A stretch of DNA of 60,533 nt, taken from Gemmobacter serpentinus. GTDB taxonomy: Bacteria; Pseudomonadota; Alphaproteobacteria; Rhodobacterales; Rhodobacteraceae. Shown here piece by piece: positions 28,915 to 37,740 of the stretch. The notes beneath the pieces were generated by a model that saw only the letters and a program-made list of their open reading frames with translations, did not search any database and was not told the origin of the DNA. Location: NCBI RefSeq assembly GCF_008973825.1, contig NZ_WCHR01000030.1:1-60533 (forward strand), in the 5' to 3' direction. The translations under genes and the position numbers were made by a program. Each line of letters starts with the position of its first letter. The stretch's first letter is position 1.

Positions 28915-29466
28915 TCATTCGATGGTTTGGACGGTTGGGGCGCAAGATTGGTTGTCAAACGTTCCGCTCGCTTTTCCGCGAACCACACCGCCGAATCCGT
29001 TCTTTGCCCGAAACATCATCAATATGGCATTCTGGCCATCCTCACGAACAGGCCATGTTCTGGTCTCGTCGTGCTCAAAGCTATCGGGGTCATTCAGTTG
29101 AGCTTTGACCGCAGCAACAAAGTCCCGATGGCTGCCATCCCAGCCACTAAGGCAGTGGAAACCATGCTTTGCTTCATGGGCCTTCTCAGCCGCCAGCTCT
29201 GCGGCTTGTGCCGCCTCAGTTGCGGCAAGCTGCTCGGCCTCTGCCCGCGCAGCAGCGTCAACTTCTACAGGTTCCACTTCACTTTGTGCCGCCACTTCTG
29301 CCGACACGACAGGTAAGACCTGCTCTGCTACCAGCTCTTCATCGCCGGTCAACCAATGCCAAGCAACGTAGCCAAGCACGAACAAGACCGCCAACCCTAG
29401 CATGCCATCTCGAAACTCTTGCAGTTTCGATTGTGGCTTCTTCTCTGGCATCTTGAAAATTGCCAA
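28915..29466 (-). CDS. Membrane-anchored phage accessory protein, function unknown
   Basis: 183 residues. One transmembrane segment lies near 22-40 (MLGLAVLFVLGYVAWHWL), followed by an Ala/Glu-rich, probably helical stalk (about 45-95), and a compact C-terminal domain beginning HGFHCLSGWDGSH near 100 and containing DPDSFEHDETR. I recognise this C-terminal pattern from uncharacterised small proteins of phages and bacteria but know no function. It lies on the minus strand between the left phage end and the repressor, the usual place for genes expressed in the lysogen, so a lysogenic-conversion or superinfection role is possible. Confidence 0.7.
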   Translation of the reverse strand: MAIFKMPEKKPQSKLQEFRDGMLGLAVLFVLGYVAWHWLTGDEELVAEQVLPVVSAEVAAQSEVEPVEVDAAARAEAEQLAATEAAQAAELAAEKAHEAKHGFHCLSGWDGSHRDFVAAVKAQLNDPDSFEHDETRTWPVREDGQNAILMMFRAKNGFGGVVRGKASGTFDNQSCAPTVQTIE

Positions 29467-29488
29467 CTCAGTCTCCTAAAAACAGCTT

Positions 29489-30172
29489 TCAATCTCGGTT
29501 TGTATGGCCCCACCACATCACTTTTCCAATGACTGTGATGTCGCTCGCGCGTGCAAATTGCGGCCCATAATCTGGGTTGTCCGACAGAAGCAGCAACTCG
29601 CCTTCGGCCGGTCGTTCTATCCGTTTGATCCGTGCGTGGCCGTCTTCCACGAAGGCGTAAATGGAACTTCGCCGCGCCTTGGTCTCAGTCTTCCGAACCG
29701 GCAAATCAGCCCTGGTTCGATCTATGAGTACGAGGTCCCCCGCCCAGATCGTCGGCTGCATGCTATTCCCATCGGCCCGAGCCAGCACCGCGCTTGACGG
29801 TGAAACTCCGACCCGGCGCAACCAGTCTCGTCGAAAGGCCAGATAGTCGATCACCGCTTCTTGGTGGTTCTCATGTCCGTGGCCAGCAGAAAGAGAGGCG
29901 GCGTGAAGAGGGATCTGGGCAAAGCTCTCGCCTCCCAGGGCGACGCTCTCGACCGGCCCCGTCTCTCGTGCCGGCCCAAAATAAAACTCCCAGCCGACAG
30001 CCGCGCATAAAGCTGCGAGCTTCTCGGCAGATGGGGACGACCCGCGCCGGAGCGCTTGGAAGGCCGAGTTGTCCGGCTTGCCAAACGCACGAGCGCCAAC
30101 ATCGGCTTGGGATAAGCCGAGTTCCAACCGCCTTGCCTCTAGGGCCTCATATATCTCGTTGGGTGTCGGCAT
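29489..30172 (-). CDS. CI/LexA-type phage repressor (HTH plus S24 peptidase)
   Basis: 227 residues. An N-terminal helix-turn-helix covers about 5-60 (LGLSQADVGARAFG). The C-terminal S24 peptidase domain contains the nucleophile region ADGNSMQPTIWAGD near 143 and a later RIKRIER segment that may hold the lysine partner, so induction by RecA-stimulated self-cleavage is plausible. The start ATG complementary to 30170-30172 is preferred over one 36 codons upstream, because that extension would run through the operator palindromes. It is transcribed leftward, divergent from the early operon, and should keep the prophage silent. Confidence 0.9.
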   Translation of the reverse strand: MPTPNEIYEALEARRLELGLSQADVGARAFGKPDNSAFQALRRGSSPSAEKLAALCAAVGWEFYFGPARETGPVESVALGGESFAQIPLHAASLSAGHGHENHQEAVIDYLAFRRDWLRRVGVSPSSAVLARADGNSMQPTIWAGDLVLIDRTRADLPVRKTETKARRSSIYAFVEDGHARIKRIERPAEGELLLLSDNPDYGPQFARASDITVIGKVMWWGHTNRD

Positions 30173-30280
30173 GGTGTAAAAATGCACCAAATTAGGCCGC
30201 CGCACAAGTCGATGTAAATTTGCACAGTCTGTTTCCAAAATGATGTAAATTAGTATTGCCGTGATGATGCAAATATGCAT
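30173..30280. promoter_or_regulatory. Repressor/early operator-promoter region
   Basis: AT-rich divergent gap between repressor and early operon with related palindromes: GGTGTAAAAATGCACC at 30173-30188, ATGTAAATTTGCAC at 30212-30225, a half-like GATGTAAATTAG at 30242-30253 and ATGCAAATATGCAT at 30267-30280. The shared design is TGYA-N4-TGCA. They probably bind the repressor and the Ner/Cro-like protein. Confidence 0.75.
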
Positions 30281-30289
30281 TATTAGGGC

Positions 30290-30532
30290 ATGGAGTATTC
30301 ACACCTCACCAATCTTGCCACCCTGCTAGGTGAACACCTGGGCCGTTCGGACCTTACGGTTGCGAAATGGTGTGGCGTGCACTCGCGGCTCTTCCTTCGG
30401 CTGAAAGCCGGTGGGGGCTGCCGCGTGGATACGTTCAAGGAGGCCCTGCGGGCCTTCGATGCTCTGTGGCCGGCCGATCTGGAATGGCCACGCGAGATCC
30501 CCAGACCCTCAAAATCGAAGGAGGCCGCATGA
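30290..30532 (+). CDS. Ner/Cro-like early DNA-binding protein
   Basis: 80 residues, first gene rightward from the operators, the position of ner in Mu. A helix-turn-helix can be read at about 20-50 (LTVAKWCGVHSRLFLRLK). It probably represses early or repressor transcription at the lytic switch; that role rests on position and size. The stop overlaps the next start (ATGA). Confidence 0.6.
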   Translation: MEYSHLTNLATLLGEHLGRSDLTVAKWCGVHSRLFLRLKAGGGCRVDTFKEALRAFDALWPADLEWPREIPRPSKSKEAA

Positions 30533-30789
30533 TGGCCATCCGTTCCATACCGCAGCGGTCGGTTGGCCCCTGCCGTGGCGGGAGCCGCCCTGATTTGTCC
30601 GGGATGGCAGCCCCGGCGGATCAGGGCGTGCCGCGCCGCTCGATCTGGCAGCGCCTGCGGGCGCTGGATGATCGGATCAACGACTGCTGGATCGGGGACC
30701 TTTTGGGCGTCGTCCTGCTGTTCCTGATCCTGTTCGCGACCCCGGTCGCACTCCCGATCCTTGTCATCATCTTTGGAGGTAACCCGTGA
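30529..30789 (+). CDS. Small phage protein with one membrane segment
   Basis: 86 residues. The N-terminal 45 residues are basic and polar. Residues about 46-82 form one long hydrophobic stretch (LLGVVLLFLILFATPVALPI). The start ATG overlaps the preceding stop, and the stop overlaps the next start. Function unknown. Confidence 0.6.
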   Translation: MMAIRSIPQRSVGPCRGGSRPDLSGMAAPADQGVPRRSIWQRLRALDDRINDCWIGDLLGVVLLFLILFATPVALPILVIIFGGNP

Positions 30790-31037
30790 AGGACATCATC
30801 GAACCGCTGTCGAAGTGCGGGCAGCTTGAGGCCTTGTCTCACGCGATCCGTGACACGCGCGAAGCCATGGGTCGGGCCGATTCGGCGCGCCAGCTCGGTG
30901 AGGCCGTCGCAGGCGAGATCGCTGTCGAAGATGCAACGGAGGCGCTGGCCCGCCTGCTGGAAGCCTTCAGCACCGCAGAAAAGACCGGCCTCATGGACGA
31001 GTTGGCGGGCTATCTCGCCACCACCTATGGGGGCTGA
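30786..31037 (+). CDS. Small early phage protein, unknown
   Basis: 83 residues, acidic and helix-rich (SHAIRDTREAMGRADSARQL, then ALARLLEAFSTAEKTGLMDE). GTG start overlapping the previous stop, behind a TTTGGAGG ribosome site. Part of the coupled early operon; no recognised family. Confidence 0.6.
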   Translation: MKDIIEPLSKCGQLEALSHAIRDTREAMGRADSARQLGEAVAGEIAVEDATEALARLLEAFSTAEKTGLMDELAGYLATTYGG

Positions 31038-31038
31038 C

Positions 31039-31365
31039 ATGACGGTCCTGCTTAGCACCTATCGCCCGCGTTATGAGGTTGAGCGCATCGGTGGCAGCTA
31101 CTGCGTCCGCGATCCGAATGGCGCGTTGCTACCCGCCCGTTACGCGAGCCGTCAAGCCGCACTGATGAGCCGCGAGGACCTCCAGCGTGAAGCCGACCGT
31201 AAGGCCAAGCGCGGGCCGCGTGCCTGCATGTGCTGCGGTGCCACTTTCCAGTCTGACGGCATCCACAACCGTCTTTGCACAGACTGCCGCGCGCCCGGCT
31301 TTGCCACCTCGGCAACGGCAGGCAGCACCTCCACCGGAAAGATCCGCCGCGCCGCAAGGGCGTGA
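31039..31365 (+). CDS. Early phage protein with a Cys4 zinc-finger-like motif
   Basis: 108 residues. Two cysteine pairs, CMCC near 64 and CTDC near 80, separated by about 15 residues, would form a small zinc ribbon. The rest is basic and polar. It starts one base after the preceding stop, and its stop overlaps a possible GTG start of the ParB-like gene. DNA or RNA binding is a guess from the zinc motif. Confidence 0.6.
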   Translation: MTVLLSTYRPRYEVERIGGSYCVRDPNGALLPARYASRQAALMSREDLQREADRKAKRGPRACMCCGATFQSDGIHNRLCTDCRAPGFATSATAGSTSTGKIRRAARA

Positions 31366-31391
31366 CGGCAGAAGATCACAGGGGCCAAACC

Positions 31392-32243
31392 GTGAAACAA
31401 CCGACCTTGATGCAACAAAACCGGGTGAAGGTGGCAGAGATTGATGCTCGCCAGCGCCTGCGTCCGGTATCGGAGGCAGGCGTGCAGAGCCTGATCGCGT
31501 CGGTCAACGAGACCGGGGTGATGAAGGATGCGATCCATGTGCGGCGCAAAAAGGATGGCAGCCTTGTCCTGATAGCGGGCGCACATCGTCTGGAAACGGC
31601 CCGGCAGCTTGGCTGGGAAGAGATAGAGGCGAAGATCTGGACAGACGTGACCGACGACTGGGCACGCCTGATGGAAATTGACGACAATCTGGCTGGTGCG
31701 GAAATGAACGCGCTCGACACCGCTGTTTTTCTGGCGGCGCGGAAGGCCGTTTACGAGCGTATGCACCCGGAGACCAAGCGGGGCGTGGCCGGTGGTCTGG
31801 CAAGGCAGGGCTTAGCAACCGACATCATGTCGTTTGCTGCCGCGACAGCCGACAAGTTTGGCTGCACCACGCGCCACGTAGAGCGCATGGTTGCAGCAGG
31901 CTCCCGCCTCGGCCCCGATCAGGTGCATGCCCTGCGGCAGGCCCCGCGACAGATCACGCTCAAGGACCTGACCGAGATTGGCAAGATCAGTGAACCCACA
32001 GCGCGCTATGCGGTTGTGGACCGGCTCGCGGCCGGCCGCGCGAAATCCGCCGCCGATGCCCAGCGCGGTTTGAAGGCGGAAGGTGCCGCTGAAGCCCCTG
32101 TTAAAGACCCGATTGAAGAGCAGTTTATTGCCGCCTTGAAGGTTTGGAACCGTATCGGAATGGCCGCGCGCAAGCGGATGGTGGCAGCGGTCGAGGGTGA
32201 CCTCAGAGATATCCTCGCCGATCTGGACCGGGGGGACGCATGA
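31392..32243 (+). CDS. ParB-like nuclease-domain protein of the early operon
   Basis: 283 residues from the GTG at 31392, which has AGGGG seven bases upstream; a GTG at 31362 overlapping the previous stop is an alternative. The N-terminal region shows the ParB/sulfiredoxin fold pattern: GVMKDAIHVRRK, then LIAGAHRLETARQLGW (GxHR motif) and a later helical segment with a possible HTH (KFGCTTRHVERMVAAG). ParB-like proteins directly before the transposase gene are common in transposable phages of alphaproteobacteria. A DNA-binding role in replication or target choice is inferred. Confidence 0.8.
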   Translation: MKQPTLMQQNRVKVAEIDARQRLRPVSEAGVQSLIASVNETGVMKDAIHVRRKKDGSLVLIAGAHRLETARQLGWEEIEAKIWTDVTDDWARLMEIDDNLAGAEMNALDTAVFLAARKAVYERMHPETKRGVAGGLARQGLATDIMSFAAATADKFGCTTRHVERMVAAGSRLGPDQVHALRQAPRQITLKDLTEIGKISEPTARYAVVDRLAAGRAKSAADAQRGLKAEGAAEAPVKDPIEEQFIAALKVWNRIGMAARKRMVAAVEGDLRDILADLDRGDA

Positions 32244-34369
32244 ACGCCGCACCTGAACAGGAATGGTGGAGCGCGCAAGAACTCGCATCCGCAGTGCTGC
32301 CGGATCTGCCCACGACAAAGCGCCGTGTAAATGCACTTGCAGAGCGGATGAGCTGGAATGCCCAGACCGGCCTCGCCCGCCGCCGTGCAGGTCGCGGCGG
32401 CGGCTGGGAATACAATTGGCGCCTTTTACCTGTCCGCGCGCAAAGCGCGCTTCTGAAGGCCATGCCCCGCAATCTTACCGGCGAAACCTCGGGCCGGATG
32501 GGCCGGGACGAGGCTTGGGCGTGGTTCGATGGCTTGCCCGAGAAGATCAAGGCCACCGCACGGGAACGGCTGGCCATCATTCAGCAGGCCGAAGGGCTGG
32601 AAGCCCCGATGGGCAAGAACCTCGCGATTGATACGGCCGCCCGTGGCGCGGGCGTTGCACAGCGCACGGTCTGGAACTGGGTGGCGATGATCGAGGGCGT
32701 CGATCCCGCAGACCGTTTGCCCTATCTCGCGCCGCGCCACCGCGCCGCCGCGCCCAAGCGCGAGCGCGCGGTATGCAGCCAGGAGTTTCTGGACCGCATT
32801 CGGGCAGACTATCTACGCCTTGGCGGGCCAAGCCTACGGTCTGCCCATCGCAGGGTCGCTGATTGGTGCAGCCGCCACGGCCACGCCTCGCTTGAATACC
32901 GAACCACATTGCGGTGGTTCGAGGAAAATGTACCGCGCGTTACACAGGTCTTCGCCCGTGAGGGAGAGAAAGGTCTTGCCCGCTGCTTTCCGCCGCAGAT
33001 CCGGGATCGGTCCATGTTGACGGCGCTGGAAGGCGTTGTCGCGGACTGCCACAAGCTGGATGTGTTCGTGCAGTGGCCCGAAATCGAAAAGCCGGTGCGG
33101 GTGCAGATCGTCGCCTTCACCGACCTCTATTCGAACAAGATCCTGTCGTGGAAAGTTGACCTTGACCCGAACAAGGTGGCCGTCATGTCGGCCTTCGGTG
33201 AGTTGGTCGAGACTTGGGGCATCCCGCGCCATTGCCTTTTCGACAATGGACACGAGTTTGCCAATAAGTGGCTCACCGGCGGCACACCCACGCGCTTTCG
33301 GTTCAAGATCCGCCCAGATGACGCCCTGGGCGTGTTGCCGCAGATGGGCATCAAGGTTCACTGGGCCACGCCCGGCCATGGTCAGGCAAAGCCGATTGAG
33401 CGGTCTTTCCGCGACCTTGCGGATGATCTTGCCCGGCACCCCGCCTTTGCCGGGGCCTATGTCGGCAATCGCCCCGATGCCAAGCCCGAGGATTACGGCA
33501 GCCGCGCGGTGCCGCTGGCCGATCTGCTGGAGGTCACCGAACAGGTGATTGCCGCGCATAACGCCCGCCCGGGCCGTCTGACCGACAATGCCAAGGGCCG
33601 CAGCTTCGATGAAACCTTCGCCGAAAGCTATGCGAAATCGCGGATCATCAAAGCCACGGCGGAGCAGCATCGTCTTTGGCTGATGGGCCAAGAAGTCCGC
33701 AAGCTGCACAAGCAGCACGGTGCCTTCAAGCTGTTCGAAAACAGCTACTGGTCCGATTGGATGAACGAGCATGTCGGTGAAACGGTGGTCGCCCGCTTTG
33801 ACCCTGAAAACCTGCATGCGGGTCTGTTCATGTACTCGCTCGCCGGTGAATTCCTTGGCGCAGCAGATTGCCGCGAGAAGGTCGGTTTCTTCGATCTGGT
33901 CGGCGCGCGCCTCGCCGCCCGGCTCAAGCGTCAACGCCGCGCGGCGGAAAAGAAGCTGCTGGACTTGCACCGCCCGGTCAGCGTCGGGCAGTGGGCCGCC
34001 GAATTGCACGCGGCACCGCAGATCGACACGCCGCTTGTCGAGGCCAAGGTGGTCGAACTGGCCCCGGCCCGCATCCGCAGGCCGGTGATCGAGCGCCCGC
34101 TGCCGGTGCCGGATACCACGGATGAAGAACGGCTGAAGGTCTTCACCGCGAATTTCAGCAGGCCAGTTGTGGAGGAACCCGCCCCGGAAAGCACCGCCGA
34201 CCGCTTTCGGCGGATGCTCGATATCGAGCGCAGATCGGAGGCCGGTGAACCCGTGTCGGAGGCCGAGGCAGAGGAATGGGCACGCCTGCAGCGTCTGCCC
34301 GAGTTTCAGGCGATGCGCACCATGTTTGCCCGCTTCGGCGATGAATTTGGCGATGCGGCAATCGGATGA
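32240..34369 (+). CDS. A: MuA-like DDE transposase
   Basis: 709 residues, a typical MuA length. An N-terminal Mu-type HTH covers about 8-70 (WWSAQELASAVLPDLPTTKR), followed by further end-binding helices. The catalytic core has Asp in VVADCHKLD near 268, Asp in LFDNGHEF near 334 and Glu in AKPIERSF near 386. These positions are close to D269, D336 and E392 of Mu itself. The C-terminal tail is charged and probably contacts the MuB-like ATPase. It should bind the end repeats described here and carry out integration and replicative transposition. Confidence 0.96.
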   Translation: MNAAPEQEWWSAQELASAVLPDLPTTKRRVNALAERMSWNAQTGLARRRAGRGGGWEYNWRLLPVRAQSALLKAMPRNLTGETSGRMGRDEAWAWFDGLPEKIKATARERLAIIQQAEGLEAPMGKNLAIDTAARGAGVAQRTVWNWVAMIEGVDPADRLPYLAPRHRAAAPKRERAVCSQEFLDRIRADYLRLGGPSLRSAHRRVADWCSRHGHASLEYRTTLRWFEENVPRVTQVFAREGEKGLARCFPPQIRDRSMLTALEGVVADCHKLDVFVQWPEIEKPVRVQIVAFTDLYSNKILSWKVDLDPNKVAVMSAFGELVETWGIPRHCLFDNGHEFANKWLTGGTPTRFRFKIRPDDALGVLPQMGIKVHWATPGHGQAKPIERSFRDLADDLARHPAFAGAYVGNRPDAKPEDYGSRAVPLADLLEVTEQVIAAHNARPGRLTDNAKGRSFDETFAESYAKSRIIKATAEQHRLWLMGQEVRKLHKQHGAFKLFENSYWSDWMNEHVGETVVARFDPENLHAGLFMYSLAGEFLGAADCREKVGFFDLVGARLAARLKRQRRAAEKKLLDLHRPVSVGQWAAELHAAPQIDTPLVEAKVVELAPARIRRPVIERPLPVPDTTDEERLKVFTANFSRPVVEEPAPESTADRFRRMLDIERRSEAGEPVSEAEAEEWARLQRLPEFQAMRTMFARFGDEFGDAAIG

Positions 34370-34423
34370 GGAAACCGCCGGGGGCGTGCAGGCCCCACGG
34401 CGGCTGGACGAAGTGAGGAAAGA

Positions 34424-35173
34424 ATGATGGACGGAGCAGTCAATATCAATACCGCTGGCAGCGTCGCACCTTTGCGGAACGTGCTGCTTTTGAACGCCCT
34501 GATCGCGCGGGTGCAGAACCGGGACTTTGACTTGCCAGGGCTGGCCTGCTTTTTCGGGCCAAGCGGCTATGGAAAGACCAAGGCCGCGACCTGGAACGCG
34601 CAGGAGACCCGGGCATACTGGGTCGAGGTCAAATCGACCTGGAGCCGCAAGAAGTTTGCGGAAATGATCCTGCGGTCCATGGGCATCACGCCCGGTCGCA
34701 CCATTGGCGACATGGTCGAGCAGATCGGGGATCAACTGAGCAAATCCGGTCGCCCCCTCCTGATCGATGAGGCTGACCTTGTCGCCAAGGACGGCATGAT
34801 CGGCATCATCCGCGATATCTATGAAAGCAGCCAGGGCACCGTCATCCTGATCGGCGAAGAGAACCTGCCACAAACCCTGCGCCGCTGGGAGCGCGTGCAC
34901 AACCGCATGCTAGACTGGGTTGCCGCCCAGCCAGCCGATCTGCGCGAGGTCGATCTGCTGGCCCGGATGAAGTGCCCCGGCCTCGAGATTGAACGCGAAG
35001 TCATGCAGCATGTGCTTGAGGTCTCGCAGGCGCGGGCGCGCCGTATCGTGGTGAACCTGCGCCAGATCGCGGAATGGGCGCTCACCAACAACACGACAGT
35101 CATCACGCCGGTTGAAGCCAAGAAGATCACCTTCTTCAGCGGAGAGGCACCGTCTCCCCGGAGGGGCGTGTGA
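34424..35173 (+). CDS. B: MuB-like AAA+ target-selection ATPase
   Basis: 249 residues with Walker A GPSGYGKTKA near 46 and Walker B RPLLIDEADLV near 110, plus sensor-like LIGEENLPQTLRRWERV. In Mu, MuB binds DNA, delivers targets to the transposase and prevents self-insertion. It follows the transposase after 54 bases, with GAGGAAAG as ribosome site; the second ATG at 34427 is equally possible. Confidence 0.92.
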   Translation: MMDGAVNINTAGSVAPLRNVLLLNALIARVQNRDFDLPGLACFFGPSGYGKTKAATWNAQETRAYWVEVKSTWSRKKFAEMILRSMGITPGRTIGDMVEQIGDQLSKSGRPLLIDEADLVAKDGMIGIIRDIYESSQGTVILIGEENLPQTLRRWERVHNRMLDWVAAQPADLREVDLLARMKCPGLEIEREVMQHVLEVSQARARRIVVNLRQIAEWALTNNTTVITPVEAKKITFFSGEAPSPRRGV

Positions 35174-35754
35174 TGACCCGTAAACCCGTAGATCAGGCAG
35201 GAGCCCCGCGCGACGCCATCTGGGCCGCTGTGCGCATGATCGGTGGCGCCGGTACCGCTTTCACCGTGTCTGATATCGCCGCCCAAGCGCAGGCCAAGGA
35301 TAAGACCGTGCGCGACTACCTGAAAGGCCTGACCGCCTCGGGGTATCTGCATCAAGACAACACGGTTGTCGGCTTCGAAGCCACGCGGTGGGTGCTGGCA
35401 CGCGATATCGGAAATGAGGCACCCCGTGTCAGGGCGGATGGCTCGCCGGTGACACAGGGCACGATCACAGAGCAGCTCTGGCGCGGCATGTACATGCTCA
35501 AGGAGTTCACGTTCGAGGACCTGATCGAGACTGCAACAGTCGAAATCCCTGTCGATACCGCGAAGGCCTATTGCAAGATGCTGCTGACGACCGGCTACCT
35601 GCGAGTGTTGCGTAAGGCAGAACCCACGAGCGGCCGGATCGCACGATATCGCCTGATCCGTTTTAACGGGCCGAAGCCGCCGCAGATCCAGCGTGTGAAA
35701 CGGGTCTATGACCCGAACTCGCGCGAGGTCTTCATGCCGGGGGCGCAGGCATGA
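35173..35754 (+). CDS. Winged-helix-type early phage protein
   Basis: 193 residues. Two segments look like winged helix modules: AFTVSDIAAQAQAKDKTVRDYLKGL near 30-60 (read in two parts) and FTFEDLIETATVEI with a following helix near 115-150. The ATG overlaps the stop of the MuB-like gene (GTGATGA). It probably binds DNA; its function in the phage is unknown. Confidence 0.65.
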   Translation: MTRKPVDQAGAPRDAIWAAVRMIGGAGTAFTVSDIAAQAQAKDKTVRDYLKGLTASGYLHQDNTVVGFEATRWVLARDIGNEAPRVRADGSPVTQGTITEQLWRGMYMLKEFTFEDLIETATVEIPVDTAKAYCKMLLTTGYLRVLRKAEPTSGRIARYRLIRFNGPKPPQIQRVKRVYDPNSREVFMPGAQA

Positions 35755-36146
35755 GTGGCCCACTTGCCATTGCGCGCGCAGCTTGGGGCGACGAGATGCC
35801 GGACTATGTGCGGTGCCTCGCAGATGAATGCGCTCTTACGAGCCAGAACAAGGTAGCCCTGCGCCTTGGCCGCTCGGCCGCGCTTGTCTCTTGCGTGCTG
35901 CGCAACAAGTACAAGGGCGACATGGCGGCGGTGGAAGACCTCGTCCGTGGTCAGTTTATGAGCGCGACCATCCGGTGCCCCGCCCTCGGCGAGATATCCA
36001 CGGCTGTTTGTCGCGGCTGGATGACCCTTGCAAAGACTTACTCCAACGAAACCAGCGAGCGGGTGCGCATGAACCGCGCCTGTCGTGCCTGTGCCCGTAA
36101 CAAAGTCACCCCTCAAGCCCCTGAAAAGGAGACCCGAAATGTCTGA
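35751..36146 (+). CDS. HTH-containing small phage protein
   Basis: 131 residues. A helix-turn-helix-like segment (NKVALRLGRSAALVSCVLR) lies near 34-52. Several cysteines in the second half (IRCPALG, ACRACARN) may bind zinc. It is coupled to both neighbours by overlaps. Proteins of this type recur in Mu-like phages of this group without a defined function. Confidence 0.6.
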   Translation: MSGPLAIARAAWGDEMPDYVRCLADECALTSQNKVALRLGRSAALVSCVLRNKYKGDMAAVEDLVRGQFMSATIRCPALGEISTAVCRGWMTLAKTYSNETSERVRMNRACRACARNKVTPQAPEKETRNV

Positions 36147-36756
36147 TGAAATGTGGATCAACGGTCAGGGGCACCATGTTCCCGCCTCCATGGTCAGCGA
36201 TGCTGACAAGATGAAAGAGGAGCTGGTCAACCGACTGCATGCGGGGGCCGATGCCACACAGGCTGTCCTCGCAGCCTTCAAAAAAGCGGCCTTCGACGAG
36301 GTCTATGCCGCGCGGGAGCTTCTGTTCGAGAAATACGGCGCCAAGGTCGGTGGTGCGAAGGGAAATTTCACGATCACGAACTTCGCTGGCACGAAATCGG
36401 TGGAGGTCAAGGTCTCTGACCGGATCTCGTTCGGGCCGGAGTTGCAGGCCGCCAAAGCCTTGATCGACGAGTTTGTCGAGGAAAACGCGGAGGGCGTGAA
36501 CGACAATGCACGCGTATTGCTGGAGCATGCGTTCCAGGTCAACAAAGCAGGCCGGATCGACACCAACCGCGTTCTCGGCCTGCGGAAACTCCAGATCAAA
36601 GGCCCCGATGGCGGTGCGCACCCCAAATGGGAAGCGGCCATGCAGGCGATCACCGACGCGCTGCAGATCAACGGCACCTCGACCTATCTGTTGTTCAAGG
36701 AAGCGGATGAGCGCGGCGTGATGGTGACGAAGTCCCTGGACTTCGCGGCACTGTGA
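36139..36756 (+). CDS. DUF3164-family phage protein
   Basis: 205 residues. The start is set at the ATG at 36139 because AAAGGAGA lies just upstream. The sequence (WINGQGHHVPASMV near the start, then KYGAKVGGAKGNFTI and DRISFGPEL) matches the DUF3164 family, a constant member of the early region of transposable phages with unknown biochemistry. It overlaps the previous gene's 3' end by eight bases. Confidence 0.8.
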   Translation: MSDEMWINGQGHHVPASMVSDADKMKEELVNRLHAGADATQAVLAAFKKAAFDEVYAARELLFEKYGAKVGGAKGNFTITNFAGTKSVEVKVSDRISFGPELQAAKALIDEFVEENAEGVNDNARVLLEHAFQVNKAGRIDTNRVLGLRKLQIKGPDGGAHPKWEAAMQAITDALQINGTSTYLLFKEADERGVMVTKSLDFAAL

Positions 36757-36766
36757 GGCCTAGTCC

Positions 36767-37450
36767 ATGGATAGCATCAAGCAGAAGATCGCGGCACTGC
36801 TGAAGATGACCACGGCTTCGGGCTGCACCGAGGCCGAGGCGCTTGCCGCCGCCGCAAAGGCTGCGGAGCTGATGCGGGCACATGGGTTGTCCGAGGCCGA
36901 TATCACCATCGGTCAGGCCTCGGCCGTCACCGCCAGCAAGGGTCGCAGCGTCCGTGATCCTCTTTGGAAGATTGTCGCCTATTGCACCAACACCGCCGCG
37001 ACCTTCGCACATGTGCCCGGGAAACGCGGATCTGAGCTGGTCTTTATCGGCCGCGATCCCGGCCCCGAGATTGCGGCCTATCTGGTCGCGGTTTTCAATC
37101 GTGCGCTCGATATCGGGATTTCGGAATTCAAGGCTGGTGCGTTCTACCGCCGCCGCAAGACCGACGCGACCCGCCGTGCGGCTGTGAGGGATTTCACGGA
37201 TGGTATGGTGACGCGGCTGTCGTCACGGCTGATCAACATCTTTGGCCCCGGCATTGATAAAGCGGCAAATGCCCTGGCGGTGGCCGCACGCGCGGAACGC
37301 TTCGCGGCATCGGTCCCGGTGAAGCAAAAAGACAGCGGAAAACCCCGGTTTGATGAGGCCACGTGGTCAGGCTGGTGCGCAGGAAGCAAGGTCGGCATCG
37401 CCCACGGTGTAACCGGTGCCGGTGCCACCCGTGCATTGGGTCGCCCCTGA
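36767..37450 (+). CDS. DUF2786-type protein
   Basis: 227 residues. The N-terminal 45 residues (IKQKIAALLKMT, then EAEALAAAAKAAELMRAHGL) fit the DUF2786 helical domain, followed by an alpha/beta region found with it in phages (KIVAYCTNTAATFAHV, LVFIGRDPGPEIAAYL). The function is not known. Start ATG lies ten bases after the preceding stop. Confidence 0.75.
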   Translation: MDSIKQKIAALLKMTTASGCTEAEALAAAAKAAELMRAHGLSEADITIGQASAVTASKGRSVRDPLWKIVAYCTNTAATFAHVPGKRGSELVFIGRDPGPEIAAYLVAVFNRALDIGISEFKAGAFYRRRKTDATRRAAVRDFTDGMVTRLSSRLINIFGPGIDKAANALAVAARAERFAASVPVKQKDSGKPRFDEATWSGWCAGSKVGIAHGVTGAGATRALGRP

Positions 37451-37728
37451 TGCCCCGGCCTCTCGATAGCCTCAGCCCTTTGCAGCGCATTCGCCGTGTT
37501 CGGCGGCTGGTGCGCGAAATGCAGGGGCAACGCGCCCTCTTGCAAAGCAGCCTGGAACCCCGCGATGCGGCGGATGCACGGACACGGCTGGTTGAGGCGT
37601 CGGGTGACCTCTTTGCCGAACTGATGTGGCTCGAAGGCGCCGGGATCATGGCGGCGGTCGAGGAATGCATCGTGACGATCTTCGGGTGCCATCGGCCTCC
37701 GGTGATCCCCTCTGAAACCGCATTTTAA
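37450..37728 (+). CDS. Small helical phage protein, unknown
   Basis: 92 residues, highly charged and helical (PLQRIRRVRRLVREMQGQR). The ATG overlaps the previous stop by one base. No family recognised; kept as a gene because of the coupled start and in-frame length. Confidence 0.55.
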   Translation: MPRPLDSLSPLQRIRRVRRLVREMQGQRALLQSSLEPRDAADARTRLVEASGDLFAELMWLEGAGIMAAVEECIVTIFGCHRPPVIPSETAF

Positions 37729-37740
37729 TACGAGGGTTAA

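Noticed and set aside
28518-29101. Plus-strand open frames between the left phage end and 29100
   Set aside because: No ribosome site or family; they overlap terminal repeats and the minus-strand membrane protein gene.
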